In this document: piece after piece, positions 21,401 through 28,673 of the stretch
How positions within the stretch are numbered: the first letter of the stretch is position 1
Layout of the letters: each line of letters opens with the position of its first letter
Assembly: GCF_002086155.1 (NCBI RefSeq)
Contig: NZ_MVHE01000008.1
Location: 62,001-126,000, forward strand
DNA from: Mycobacterium angelicum
GTDB lineage: Bacteria; Actinomycetota; Actinomycetes; Mycobacteriales; Mycobacteriaceae
Reading direction: 5' to 3'
Length of the DNA: 64,000 nucleotides
Made by a program: the position numbers and the translations under genes
Notes under the pieces: model-generated
Told to the model about the DNA's origin: nothing
Databases searched by the model: none
What the model saw: only the letters and a program-made list of their open reading frames with translations

Positions 21401-22564
21401 TGGCTCAAAGGCACTTTGCAAGCGGTTTATTGCACCGAAAGCATTGGCAATGCGTTGCTTTCGGACGTCGCTGCCAAGGAGGCCGTCGTGTATGCCGCGC
21501 ATGGCGCCATCCATCCCTCGCAGGTTCACACCTCCGTGGGTCGGGTATCGTGCCCCGCATTGCCGCTGGAGCGCATTGCTCTCGAGGTCCGGCAAGTACG
21601 CCCGGGTACAGTTCGCGCCGAAGCGTCGCTGCAGACCGACTGGCAACCCATTCGGACCTGGTGGACCGACAAGCTGGACATGCCGCCGGGCTGGTTCGGC
21701 GATCTGCTCAAGTGGGGCTTGCTTTCTCGCTACGCCAGACACGTCATCGTCACCGATCCCGAAGCAATGGCCGCGGTTCGCGGGCGTCCGGTGTTGCTGC
21801 TCGGCAACCACCAGGTGATGATCGAGTCCCTGTTGGCAATGGTGATCGCATCGTGGGTGACCGACACGAAAGTGGTCCCGATCGCCGGCATCAAACTTCA
21901 AGACAATTGGATCGGAAAGCTAACCCGCTTCGCGGATGCCCAAGCGGGACGCGACTTGGGCATCATGCGGTACTTCGACCAACAAACACCCGAGCAGTTC
22001 TTCGGCCTGATCGACGACATCAAATCGGACACCGCCGCCCACGGGGTGTCGACATTGGTGCATCCGGACGGCACTCGATACTTCCGGTCGGGGCAGCGCG
22101 TCGAAAGGCTCACTTCCACACTGCTGGACATGGCGCTGGAAATGTCGATGCCGATCGTGCCGCTGTTCTTCGCCGGCGGCTTGCCCGAGGAACCGGTGGA
22201 TCCAAAGCTCGAAGTGCCGTATCGCCAAGCCGCGCAGGACTATATCTTCGGTCGGCCGATCATGCCTGAAGAGCTGCGCGCATTGGCCTACGCCCGCCGT
22301 CGGCGCCATGTCATCGACGCCATCAATGCCCTGGCCCCATTCAGCGATGCGCCGCACGAGCCGAACCTGGCCCTGGAGCGCAAGATCGCTGCAGTTGCCC
22401 CGGGTGCGCCCCCGCTGGAGTCGGTATGGGATTGCATCGAAGACGCGCTGGACGCGCTGCCGGCCGATTGGCGCAGCACGATCAGCATGGACGATTGGAC
22501 GGCGATCCGTTCAACCCAGCCTTACGCCGATACCAGCGCAACCGCCACACACCACGTGCACTAG
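15458..22564 (+). CDS. pfaC: PfaC-type PUFA synthase with fused acyltransferase: KS-CLF-DH-DH-DH-AGPAT
   Basis: 2368 aa starting 9 bases after pfaA. Order of domains: ketosynthase (about 8-440; DAACASSL with Cys190, ECHATGTSRGD, SNLGHTLSASG); chain length factor (about 450-800), where the Cys is replaced by Gln624 in SVSRAQLSGTTALE, the CLF hallmark; two FabA-like double-hotdog dehydratase regions (about 870-1250 with DPYLPGPLMYEGAMQAM, and about 1290-1650 with MPNAVLMEVALQPCG and DPVQPGSLGIEALLQLLQ); a polyketide-type dehydratase (about 1660-1930; WIADHCPTYTIP, FHGPAF, HPGLLDGAMHL); and a PlsC-type acyltransferase (about 2080-2330). The last has NHQVMIES, an HX4E variant of HX4D (His2118, Glu2123), and HPDGTRYFRSG. 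The same fused acyltransferase is known in myxobacterial Pfa3. It should set double bonds and chain length, then pass the acyl chain to a glycerolipid-type acceptor. Confidence 0.9.
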   Translation: MMSRSPVVKFDPIAIVGQGCILPGALNSDELWTTVRQGRDVLGPPEPDYWGVSPAHMLTDHKAGPSFDHTWSERGGYVRGFTEMFDPRTLLLDPEDLDGLDPLYLWTIEAARQAIESAGWRAGEVPGSAGVVLGNLVYPTKTMTDLAEKVWRGEQHGIDWRNRFIAGLPANLVANALGLTGGAAAIDAACASSLYAIKLACDRLHDRTADVMLAGGANGASDLFIHVGFSALQALSQSGRSRPFHRDADGLVPAEGAAMLVLRRLEDAIADGSNILGVIRGIGLTNNGRGQGLLAPWQEGQERAMRLAYDMAGLEPQDISLVECHATGTSRGDLTELMTMARIFDGMTGLPIGSMKSNLGHTLSASGAAAIIKVVNAIQNGIRPATLHTDDPLSYIADSPFRLLTQNEPWIADGPRRAAINNFGFGGNNAHLLLEEWVGPAAHYGNAPKPPADQPASDGDIAIVGLSLLMGDGHETAAVAEHLMAGRALLRDDGDGPRRVQMDSISIDFSQTCFPPADLKEALPQQLAILSAALNLDELIHRLPADTTSVFVGMGCDTAVTRFELRWRLSDAVEDPDELTRARDGIAPSLTAAAVVGTMPNIVANRLNCQFDLRGPSFSVSRAQLSGTTALELAAGALRRGEIDAAVVGAVDMSCEPVHEAAARELLGTDEQIPGDAAVVLVLKRAADARRDQDRILALLPADQQPRGEPLTLGNAPGALDLSPALGHAHASSGLVSVAVGALCGVLGVRPDGTQWNSQGNSVVVALTGLAGQDQQLVLTPPAMSHQADASARSLLPARRPRQNTPTWLHLPAHPPAVRMPTAVVASHEPEQSMTTLLPTPLPVPPPLPKVAEAFARVPLGAALDLQLPPEPLTIRHDYNKVSREPARASQDDFGGQTRTGTLWTETDVTAESRWLHTGRMPAGIMLESGRTDRMPVSWAGADNSSPGDRVYRLLGCEVTFLGGLPEIGDTLRFDVQVDGHASLADIALLFFHSDCTIDGKERLQVRNGQAGLFSKEQLASASRPGSGLLWRPEDETVSGPMESTPSRTSRTSLSRADLEALAAGRVWQTLGAGFECAASHTRTPSVPGSDMRLVDEVTEIDFTGGPWGRGYLRAVRHVNVESWLFADTGDDPYLPGPLMYEGAMQAMAVYMTGLGMTLECDGWRFEPVPFETYRLRYRGQVTPRSRELAYEVFVREVVAGPEPTLFADLLCTVDGLPAFHCRRMGLRLSPGWPMDLVAGELNAGELNAGELNAGELTASSQPRAVAEADGFSFDEKAMLAWAGGKPSMAFGPRYQEFDNHRKLIRLPGAPYNFISRVSDVAGDMGAMTSGAEVVVEYDIPEDAWYFAANGRPTMPNAVLMEVALQPCGWLAAYAGCPLCTDVDLYFRNLDGTGVQHREITPSTPTLRTKVVLKSIAQASDTILVSFDAETHADDELVYTIDTVFGFFRRDALEQQVGLPATDEQRSALELPCEATVVELAGPGRSSGPGPRLAGATLLMIDRVTGRWCDGGSAGLGRWRAVKDVDPTEWFFKAHFYRDPVQPGSLGIEALLQLLQFAMLDLGLGEEAGAAAHFEPVALDEPVTWRYRGQVLPANKLITSLVEITRITRDDDGILAAAEGSLWVDGRRIYSVTNLAMRIKGQLPHARSSAAADPPAVLAATMIETVIDPGRDTWIADHCPTYTIPTLPMMSVMDLFAQAAGQVAGAAKVVEVTHLRVERWIVVDSPKRLRVVIEPTGPGRCDARLEVWRDAPRPVMSRWETHAHATLLTANQYPSGPTDPPPLHGTVPFANPYETGAIFHGPAFSTVLDGARIGRNGSSGTLAVNRCKVPIGRLHPGLLDGAMHLVPLGAWSVWTNEDFDVKTYVEAKDSTVALPHRVEWARFYNETPQDGEVDVEIRCVGFDDAENRMPVIELWLSAGGNPWACIRVVGILLPKGPLGQAGGLQQRAFLGQRRAVPAMSLSERLEPGAVMLDADRVATMSWLKGTLQAVYCTESIGNALLSDVAAKEAVVYAAHGAIHPSQVHTSVGRVSCPALPLERIALEVRQVRPGTVRAEASLQTDWQPIRTWWTDKLDMPPGWFGDLLKWGLLSRYARHVIVTDPEAMAAVRGRPVLLLGNHQVMIESLLAMVIASWVTDTKVVPIAGIKLQDNWIGKLTRFADAQAGRDLGIMRYFDQQTPEQFFGLIDDIKSDTAAHGVSTLVHPDGTRYFRSGQRVERLTSTLLDMALEMSMPIVPLFFAGGLPEEPVDPKLEVPYRQAAQDYIFGRPIMPEELRALAYARRRRHVIDAINALAPFSDAPHEPNLALERKIAAVAPGAPPLESVWDCIEDALDALPADWRSTISMDDWTAIRSTQPYADTSATATHHVH
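19172..19231 (+). repeat. Four 15-base tandem repeats encoding AGELN in pfaC
   Basis: Four in-frame copies of a 15-base unit encode AGELN-AGELN-AGELN-AGELT between the first and second FabA-like dehydratase regions. One copy differs by a silent base (GGGGAG for GGCGAG). This short acidic linker lies outside any catalytic motif and is likely to vary in copy number between strains by slippage. Confidence 0.85.
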
Positions 22565-23373
22565 GCCGTTTTGTCGGCCGCCTTCGGCCAATCGGCGAGC
22601 GCGTCGACATACAGCTGGCGGACTTGCGCAATGTGTTCCGGCAATGAGTCCGGTGTCCAGTCGTCGACCGAAATCGGCGCTAACACCGCAATATCCACGG
22701 TCCCGGGAGTGATCGTGAAGGATTCTCGGGGTGCGACATCGGCGACGTTGCGAATCACGATCGGCACAATCGGTACACCCGCGGCCATCGCCATGCGGAA
22801 TGCACCCTTCTTGAACGACCCGACGCCGACCCCGTCGTGTCGAGAGCCCTCGGGTGCGATCAACACCGATATACCTTTTTTCGTCCGTTCTTCGATTTCG
22901 CGCAAGGTGTTTACCGACCCTGCGGTGTCGTCGCGGTCAAGGAATGCGGCGTCGACGCATCTGAGAATCGTGCCGACGATCGGGTCGCGCGCCAGCTCCT
23001 TCTTGGCGACTTTGATCCAGTTGTCCCCCATCAGCGCCGAGGCGACAAATGGGTCGAATCGGCTGCGATGGTTGTACAGAAAAATAGCCGGGCGCTGCGC
23101 CGTCAGGTTCTGTGCGCCGACGACATTGAGCCGTACGCCGCCGGCCTTAACCACCAGCCCCGGCCAGGTGGAGGTGAAAAGGTTCAGCCCACGGCGACGA
23201 TTGCGGGTCAGCAGACCCAGTCCTACCGCGGCTGCTGCGAGCGGAAATGCCGAAAGGACGCCGAGAATGGCGCGGACCTGGCCCATCACCACGCGAAGCC
23301 GGTGTCGTAACCCTCCGGGACCCGTGCTTTCTGCGCGGCCAATCCCCGCCCGATGTGCGACTTCCGATGCCAC
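22561..23373 (-). CDS. PlsC-type 1-acylglycerol-3-phosphate acyltransferase
   Basis: 270 aa from a GTG at 23373, which is preceded by GGGGGAGG eight bases upstream. A much longer frame reaches 24189 but crosses the glycosyltransferase on the other strand and has no family sequence there, so it is rejected. Motifs of the LPLAT family: NHRSRFD (HX4D), the EGSR block in LIAPEGSRHDGVGVGSFKKG, and VPIVPIVIRN. A hydrophobic helix (AILGVLSAFPLAAAAVGLGL) near the N-terminus suggests membrane association. The TAG overlaps the pfaC stop on the other strand. Two acyltransferases next to each other, one fused and one free with a canonical HX4D, could acylate two positions of one lipid backbone; that is inference. 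Confidence 0.9.
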   Translation of the reverse strand: MASEVAHRAGIGRAESTGPGGLRHRLRVVMGQVRAILGVLSAFPLAAAAVGLGLLTRNRRRGLNLFTSTWPGLVVKAGGVRLNVVGAQNLTAQRPAIFLYNHRSRFDPFVASALMGDNWIKVAKKELARDPIVGTILRCVDAAFLDRDDTAGSVNTLREIEERTKKGISVLIAPEGSRHDGVGVGSFKKGAFRMAMAAGVPIVPIVIRNVADVAPRESFTITPGTVDIAVLAPISVDDWTPDSLPEHIAQVRQLYVDALADWPKAADKTA

Positions 23374-23661
23374 CGTTGCGGCCTCCCCCTGAATAGTGTC
23401 CGGTCCACGCGCCACCGGTATGTACGGCAAGCGCACCAACACGTTAGTACGGTGGCCCGCGCTTGGGGAGTCGATTATCAAGATCAGTTCCGGGGCGGCG
23501 GATTCACCGAGCAATCCCTGCGAATTAACTCGCTCAAGGATCTTTTTTTGTTTGCGAACATATTGAATGCCGAACCTGGCGCGAGCTAATGTGTTTAAGA
23601 TCAATGCAGCCACCTGGTCGGGGGCGCATGGTCGAAAAGTCGGGCGCCGGAGGTCAATTCG

Positions 23662-24531
23662 ATGTCGCAACTGCCCACTGTCGCGATCGTAATTCCCGCC
23701 TACAACGAGGAACGCTTCATCGGCAAGTGCCTGGACTCGTGCCTCGATCAAACCTCGACACCCGAAGAGATCATCGTCGTCAACAACAACTCGAGCGACG
23801 ACACCGTTTCGGTCGTGCGCAGGTATCAGGAAAACAACCCGCAGGTGAACATACGGCTGCTGGAACAGAATGAATACCAGGGCATCGCACCGACCCGAAA
23901 CTGTGGATTCGACAATGCGCAGAGCGAAGTCATCGGCCGGATCGACGCCGATTCCATCATCGCGAACGACTGGGTGCAGACGGTGCGCAGCTGCTTTTGC
24001 GACGGAGCTGTGGACGCGGCGACTGGCCCTGTCGTCTTCTACGACATGCCGCTGCGCAGCTTCACTTTCTGGCTGGACGCCCGGCTGCGCAGCAGGGCGC
24101 AGCGCAAAGCAACGAATGAGCGCTTTCTGCTGGGGGCCAACATGGCTATCCGCAGCTCGGCCTGGAAGGCGATCCGTCATCTCACGCAACTCGATTTAGA
24201 AGATCGCCTGCACGAAGATGTCGACCTCGCTCTGACGCTGTTCGAAAACGATCACGAGATCTTGTATGCCCCAACCATGGTGGCGGGCATGTCCGGACGC
24301 CGGGTGAATTGTTCACTGCGTGACTATTACCGGTATGCCGGACGTTATAGCCGGACGACAAAGGTGCACGGCATTAGCAGCTCCTCGGCACGCACCGCCA
24401 AGGTGGTGCTTATGCTGCTGTACTTTCCATTTCGCACCATGCGCTTCTTCTATGACGCCGAAAGCCTGCAATTCACCTGGTCGAAATTGCGCCATGAGTT
24501 GCGCAAGCAGAATAAGGTGCCCTCGGCTTAG
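23662..24531 (+). CDS. Family 2 glycosyltransferase
   Basis: 289 aa with the GT2 GT-A fold: VAIVIPAYNEERFIGKCLDS at the N-terminus, IIVVNNNSSDDT, GRIDADSI supplying the metal-binding DXD-like residues, and DLEDRLHEDVDLAL as the acceptor-side acidic motif. Hydrophobic residues near 245-265 (KVVLMLLYFPFRTMRFF) may touch the membrane. The ATG has CGGAGG ten bases upstream. The 288-base gap to the acyltransferase is regulatory and includes a T-run (CTTTTTTTG near 23540) but no gene. A glycosyltransferase beside a PUFA synthase and two acyltransferases fits a glycolipid end product, but donor and acceptor are not evident. Confidence 0.88.
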   Translation: MSQLPTVAIVIPAYNEERFIGKCLDSCLDQTSTPEEIIVVNNNSSDDTVSVVRRYQENNPQVNIRLLEQNEYQGIAPTRNCGFDNAQSEVIGRIDADSIIANDWVQTVRSCFCDGAVDAATGPVVFYDMPLRSFTFWLDARLRSRAQRKATNERFLLGANMAIRSSAWKAIRHLTQLDLEDRLHEDVDLALTLFENDHEILYAPTMVAGMSGRRVNCSLRDYYRYAGRYSRTTKVHGISSSSARTAKVVLMLLYFPFRTMRFFYDAESLQFTWSKLRHELRKQNKVPSA

Positions 24532-24537
24532 AAAACG

Positions 24538-25920
24538 TCATCGACCCGGCGGCCGCAGCGCCTGCATGGCGACTCGCATAATCGGTTGCGGAATCCTGTC
24601 TTTCATCGCTAACGCGGCGTCGGCAGCGCGGGAGCGCAGTGGTGTGCCGCGACCGAACATCCGGTTCAGCGGCCCGCCGGACGGCTCGATGCGCACGTGC
24701 AGTGGCGGGGTATCGACGTCGGCCCCCAGCGCGTTGGCGATCACCATCCGCTGAATCTCGCTGGTGCCTTCAAAGATGGTGTACAGCTTGGCATCTCGGT
24801 ACCACTTCTCCACCGGATGGTCGGTGATGTATCCCCAGCCGCCCATCGTCTGAATGGCACGCTCGGTGGCTTTGACGGCAACCTCACTGGCGGCGAGCTT
24901 CGACATCGATCCTTCGCCGCGCTGGAACTCGACGTTGTTCGCCGCCATCCAGGACGCCCGCCACGTCAGCAGCCGGGCGGCGTCGATCTGAGTCGCCAGC
25001 TCGGCCAACGGAAACGCGATGCCCTGATTGTCGATGATCGGGCCGCCGAAGGCCTCGCGCTCGGTGGCGTAGGCCGTCGCGTATTCCAGTGCGGCGCGGG
25101 CGATTCCGATCGCCTGGGCGGCCACCATCGGGCGGGTCTGTTCGAATGTTCCCAATGTCGCTGAGCCGGAGCGCTTTCCACCCGCGACCGCCTCGCGCGC
25201 CTTGGCGAGTTTGTGTTCGAGCTTCTCGTGCCCACCGAGCAGGTTGTCAGCCGGAACCCGGACGCCGTCGAATCGCAATTCGGCGGTGTGCGACGCCCGG
25301 CAGCCCAGCTTGTCGAGTTTGCGCACCAGCTCCAATCCCGATGTCCCGCCAGGCACCACGAACAGCGCCTGACCGCGGTGGCCCAGCTCCTCGTCGACCA
25401 CCGCGTTCACCACGTGCACGTTGGCGATCCCACCGTTGCCGATCCACATCTTGTGACCATCGATGATCCAGTCGTCACCCTCACGGCGAGCGCGGGTGCG
25501 CAGATTGCGGACGTCACTGCCGCCCTCGGGTTCGGAAATCGCCAGCGCGGCCAGCTTGAGATCACCTGGTGTTCCAAAACATTCGGGGGCCCAATGCAGC
25601 ATTTGCTCCGGCGAGGCGGCCTGACCGATCGCCGACAGCGCCAACGCGGGCATGACGATCGCCAAGCCGATGCCGGCGCAACCCCAAAACAGCTCCTCCA
25701 TGAACATCGGCAGCGATAGCCCGGTTGGGTCGCCGATCAAATCGCGATAGAACAGTGGGCTGTAGAACCCGCGCTGGGCCGCCTCCTCGAGCACCGGCCA
25801 GGGAAACTCCTGCCGCTGGTCGTAGTCCAGTGCGACCGGACGGACAACTTCTTCGGCGAACTCGTGGGTCCGCCGGGCCAGATCGTGCTGAGCCGCCGTT
25901 GGTGTCAAGTCAAACGTCAT
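24538..25920 (-). CDS. Acyl-CoA dehydrogenase
   Basis: 460 aa, full length for an FAD acyl-CoA dehydrogenase with a C-terminal extension of about 60 residues. Signatures: LAALAISEPEGGSDV, DDWIIDGHKMWIGNGG for FAD and substrate binding, FGGPIIDNQGIAFPLAEL, and the catalytic glutamate in LYTIFEGTSEIQRM. It introduces a trans double bond next to the carbonyl of acyl-CoA. It ends six bases from the glycosyltransferase stop, convergent. It may share a transcript with the WhiB gene 88 bases upstream. A link to the PUFA pathway is only positional; it could equally serve beta-oxidation of any lipid. Confidence 0.9.
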   Translation of the reverse strand: MTFDLTPTAAQHDLARRTHEFAEEVVRPVALDYDQRQEFPWPVLEEAAQRGFYSPLFYRDLIGDPTGLSLPMFMEELFWGCAGIGLAIVMPALALSAIGQAASPEQMLHWAPECFGTPGDLKLAALAISEPEGGSDVRNLRTRARREGDDWIIDGHKMWIGNGGIANVHVVNAVVDEELGHRGQALFVVPGGTSGLELVRKLDKLGCRASHTAELRFDGVRVPADNLLGGHEKLEHKLAKAREAVAGGKRSGSATLGTFEQTRPMVAAQAIGIARAALEYATAYATEREAFGGPIIDNQGIAFPLAELATQIDAARLLTWRASWMAANNVEFQRGEGSMSKLAASEVAVKATERAIQTMGGWGYITDHPVEKWYRDAKLYTIFEGTSEIQRMVIANALGADVDTPPLHVRIEPSGGPLNRMFGRGTPLRSRAADAALAMKDRIPQPIMRVAMQALRPPGR

Positions 25921-26007
25921 GATGTGCCTCTGGGTCGACTTCTCCGTCCCTGCGGCTGCGACTACCCCGTCGGCTGTGTCAGCAAACTGCCCGCCGGCCC
26001 CAAGCCG

Positions 26008-26433
26008 TCATGCGGCCGAGCGCGGACCAAGTTGCGCCACCGGAAGGTGCAAGACGACCGCCGGGACTTCGACCGCGACGTCTTCGCGGCGTGCCAGCAA
26101 TGCCGCGTTCTCCGGTAGTTGCCGGGCGTTGATCTCACCGGCGGCAATCCGGCGCAGCACATCGTGGGCCATGGCCAGCTGCTCGCGCTTCCGGTACTGG
26201 CCGCCGGGGAGTTTTATCCCCGCCCACACCCCGTATTCCTCGCGGTGCTCGATGGCCTGTTGCGCGCACAGGCGCTGCTGGGCCAGTGGGCAGCGGCGCA
26301 GGCACTGGATACGTGCCTCGGTGGCCGACCGTTCGTAGGCGCGGGCCTTGGCCGCGCCGTCGCCGCCGTCGTCGTCGGGGTAGCCGAACCACAGTTCCGG
26401 GTTGGCAGTGCAGGGGTTCGCCGTGGCCGCCAT
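26008..26433 (-). CDS. WhiB-family iron-sulfur regulator with atypical cysteine spacing
   Basis: 141 aa from an ATG at 26433 with GAAGGAGG seven bases upstream. It has NPELWFG after Cys8, then QCLRRCPLAQQRLC, and the GVWAG turn (EEYGVWAGI) that defines the family. The cysteines are 8, 44, 48 and 56, so the spacing is CX3C-X7-C where most WhiB proteins show CX2C-X5-C. The C-terminal third (ENAALLARREDVAVEVPAVV) is not the basic AT-hook of WhiB7. WhiB proteins hold a 4Fe-4S cluster and act with sigma-A. It diverges from the helix-turn-helix regulator that opens the ESX block, so it is a candidate regulator of that block. Confidence 0.85.
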   Translation of the reverse strand: MAATANPCTANPELWFGYPDDDGGDGAAKARAYERSATEARIQCLRRCPLAQQRLCAQQAIEHREEYGVWAGIKLPGGQYRKREQLAMAHDVLRRIAAGEINARQLPENAALLARREDVAVEVPAVVLHLPVAQLGPRSAA

Positions 26434-26576
26434 ATGAGCGCCTCCTTCATCTCGTGAAACGTAGGCAAAAGCGTATACACATACACAGGCCGGTCGCAAC
26501 AGAACGGCGACGGAAACGTATATCCACAGCGTTGTCGCCCCGGCTGTGTACTATCCGTTCATGGCCGGAGCCCGCG

Positions 26577-27353
26577 GTGAGCCGTGAGTCGGCCGGCGCG
26601 GCCATCCGCGCTCTGCGCGAATCGCGCGACTGGTCGCTCGCCGATCTTGCGGCCGCGACCGGCATCAGCATCATGGGCCTGAGCTACCTGGAGCGCGGCG
26701 CCCGAAAGCCGCATAAAAGCACAGTTCAAAAGGTCGAAAATGGGTTGGGCCTACCCCCGGGGACCTATTCGCGGCTGCTGGTCGCCGGTGACCCGGAGGC
26801 GGAGCTGGCCCGATTGATCGCCGCGCAGCCACCCAAGCCGGCGTCTTCGCCACGAGCCGGGGCCGTGGTCGTCGATCGCCACAGTGACACCGATGTGCTT
26901 GAGGGATACGCCGAAGCGCAGCTCGATGCGTTGCGTTCGGTCATCGATAGATTGCCTGCGACGACATCAAACGAATATGAGACGTATATTCTCTCCGTGA
27001 TCGCACAGTGTGTGAAGGCGGAGATGCTGGCCGCCAGCTCCTGGCGGGTGGCGGTGAACGCCGGCGCCGAATCGACCGGCCGGCTGATGGAACATCTGCG
27101 GGCTATCGAAGCGACGCGTGCCGCCCTCCTCGAGCGCATGCCTGCCAGCTTGACTGCCCGGTTCGACCGGGCCTGTGCGCAGTCGTCGTTACCGGAACCG
27201 GTCATCGCGGCACTCATCGGCATCGGCATCGACGAAATGTGGGATATCCGCAACCGCGGCGTCATCCCCCCGGGCGCGCTGCCCCGCATCCGTGCCTTCG
27301 CCGACGCGGTCGAGGCGCCAGAGCAAATCGAGCCAGCCGAGGGGGATCGATGA
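26577..27353 (+). CDS. XRE-type helix-turn-helix regulator
   Basis: 258 aa from GTG 26577 with GGAG six bases upstream; the frame is open further back but the sequence there is not family-like. Residues 6-62 form a Cro/CI-type DNA-binding domain: IRALRESRDWSLADLAAATGISIMGLSYLERGARKPHKST. The remainder is Ala-rich, helical and resembles no sensor domain I can name; it contains a single Cys at 146 region (IAQCVK) and another near ACAQSS. It heads the plus-strand ESX block, overlaps the NlpC/P60 gene by ATGA, and faces WhiB across 143 bases. A possible -10, TACTAT, lies at 26549-26554. Confidence 0.8.
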   Translation: MSRESAGAAIRALRESRDWSLADLAAATGISIMGLSYLERGARKPHKSTVQKVENGLGLPPGTYSRLLVAGDPEAELARLIAAQPPKPASSPRAGAVVVDRHSDTDVLEGYAEAQLDALRSVIDRLPATTSNEYETYILSVIAQCVKAEMLAASSWRVAVNAGAESTGRLMEHLRAIEATRAALLERMPASLTARFDRACAQSSLPEPVIAALIGIGIDEMWDIRNRGVIPPGALPRIRAFADAVEAPEQIEPAEGDR

Positions 27354-28159
27354 CGTACAGCGAAGTCGGGGCATTGAGCCGTGCCCACCAGCTTTTCGCC
27401 GGGGACGGCCGGCATTCAGCGCTCGACGCGGGGGTACACGGCCTGCCCCGTTACGAAGTGAAAACTGGTGCAGCACAAGAGGTTTACCAACAAGCGGCAC
27501 GACACAGCCGGACGGCGCAGCTATCGGCGGCCCGAACCGATGCCGAGGTCGCGGCCGTCATCGCCGGCGCACACCAGGACCGGGCCACCGCAAGGGAACT
27601 CACCCGGCGCGTCGTGAACGAGGCCCGCGCCGATGCCGCGTTCGACCCGCCGACGCCGCTGGCCCAGCGCGAGGCGATGCGCCGCCGCGCCGCACGGCTG
27701 CGTGCGCAACATGCACATGTCGTATCGGCGCGCCGGCAGGCCCGACGGCACGTGGCGGCGCTGCGTGCGCTGCGTTATCGAATGGCGCACCATCATGGGT
27801 CACGCCGTCTCCCCCCGGTGAGCGGGCGGGCTGGCCTCGCCGTGCGAGCCGCGCTGTCGCGATTGGGCCGCCCATACGTCTGGGGGGCCACGGGGCCCAA
27901 CCAATTCGACTGTTCCGGGCTGGTCCAGTGGTCGTATGCGCAGGCTGGCCTGCACCTGCACCGCACCACCTACGAACAGATCAACGACGGAATCGCGGTG
28001 CCGCGCTCGCAGGTGCGCCCGGGTGATCTGGTGTTCCCACACGCGGGTCATGTGCAGATGGCGATCGGCAACAACCTGGTTGTCGAGGCCCCCTATTCGG
28101 GTGCGTCCGTGCGGATCAGGCAGTTGGGCAACAACGTGCAAATACGGCGTCCCTATTGA
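27350..28159 (+). CDS. NlpC/P60 peptidoglycan hydrolase of the ESX locus
   Basis: 269 aa. The C-terminal 110 residues are an NlpC/P60 cysteine peptidase: VRAALSRLGRPYVWGATGP, then NQFDCSGLVQWSYAQAG with the catalytic Cys, RPGDLVFPHAGHVQMAIG with the catalytic His. The N-terminal 140 residues are Arg/Ala-rich and helical. There is no signal peptide, which suggests export by another route such as type VII secretion. Enzymes of this type cleave stem peptides of peptidoglycan. The position just upstream of eccB matches Rv3896c in the M. tuberculosis ESX-2 locus. Translation is coupled to the regulator by an ATGA overlap. Confidence 0.85.
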   Translation: MTYSEVGALSRAHQLFAGDGRHSALDAGVHGLPRYEVKTGAAQEVYQQAARHSRTAQLSAARTDAEVAAVIAGAHQDRATARELTRRVVNEARADAAFDPPTPLAQREAMRRRAARLRAQHAHVVSARRQARRHVAALRALRYRMAHHHGSRRLPPVSGRAGLAVRAALSRLGRPYVWGATGPNQFDCSGLVQWSYAQAGLHLHRTTYEQINDGIAVPRSQVRPGDLVFPHAGHVQMAIGNNLVVEAPYSGASVRIRQLGNNVQIRRPY

Positions 28160-28220
28160 GAACCATTCGGATAGCCGATAATCGCCCAGCTCAGGCGGGC
28201 CGGATGAGAAGGTTGTACGC

Positions 28221-28583
28221 ATGTCGGACCAAGCCGGGTCTTCGGTAGCCGCGATTGCGGCGCGGCAGGCACTTTTGGCCAGGCAACACGGCGCACTGGC
28301 CGAGGCCGACCGTGTGCTGACCGAGGCCCTGGCCGACGCTCATGCGGCAATGCGGGAAAGCGTGCGTCGGCTGGACGCGATCGCAGCCGAAATCGACCGT
28401 GCTGTGGCAGGCCACGCGGAGTTGGCCGTCGATACGTCGTTGGGGGCGCGCGAATTTCAGCGATTTCTCTTGGCCAAACAGCTGGAGATCGCCGCGGTCA
28501 TAACCGAAGCCCGGGAACTAGGTCAGTCGAAAAGCGCTGTGCTGCACAGCCTGCGGTCGCAATACGAGTCTCCGGCCGGCTGA
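28221..28583 (+). CDS. DUF4226-type ESX-associated protein
   Basis: 120 aa, Ala-rich and helical, starting at ATG 28221 with GAGAAGG upstream. The segment [27 protein letters not shown] is closely similar in pattern to the DTPAGARDFQRFLIGKLRDIREVV segment of the next gene, so the two are paralogous in this part. I associate this pattern with DUF4226, a mycobacterial family found near ESX genes. No secretion tail, Cys or membrane helix is seen. Role unknown; a helical partner for secretion is the simplest guess. Confidence 0.7.
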   Translation: MSDQAGSSVAAIAARQALLARQHGALAEADRVLTEALADAHAAMRESVRRLDAIAAEIDRAVAGHAELAVDTSLGAREFQRFLLAKQLEIAAVITEARELGQSKSAVLHSLRSQYESPAG

Positions 28584-28673
28584 GCAAAGGTGAATTGCCG
28601 GCGGCTCATCGCCTGGGTACTGTCGCCCGGCATGGAGGGGTCGCGAGGTTGCCCGCTGCGGGCCGGCTAGCCG

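Noticed and set aside
22561-24189. 542-aa minus-strand frame covering the acyltransferase and the region beyond it
   Set aside because: The part before GTG 23373 is antisense to the glycosyltransferase gene and has no family sequence; a strong ribosome site sits directly before 23373.
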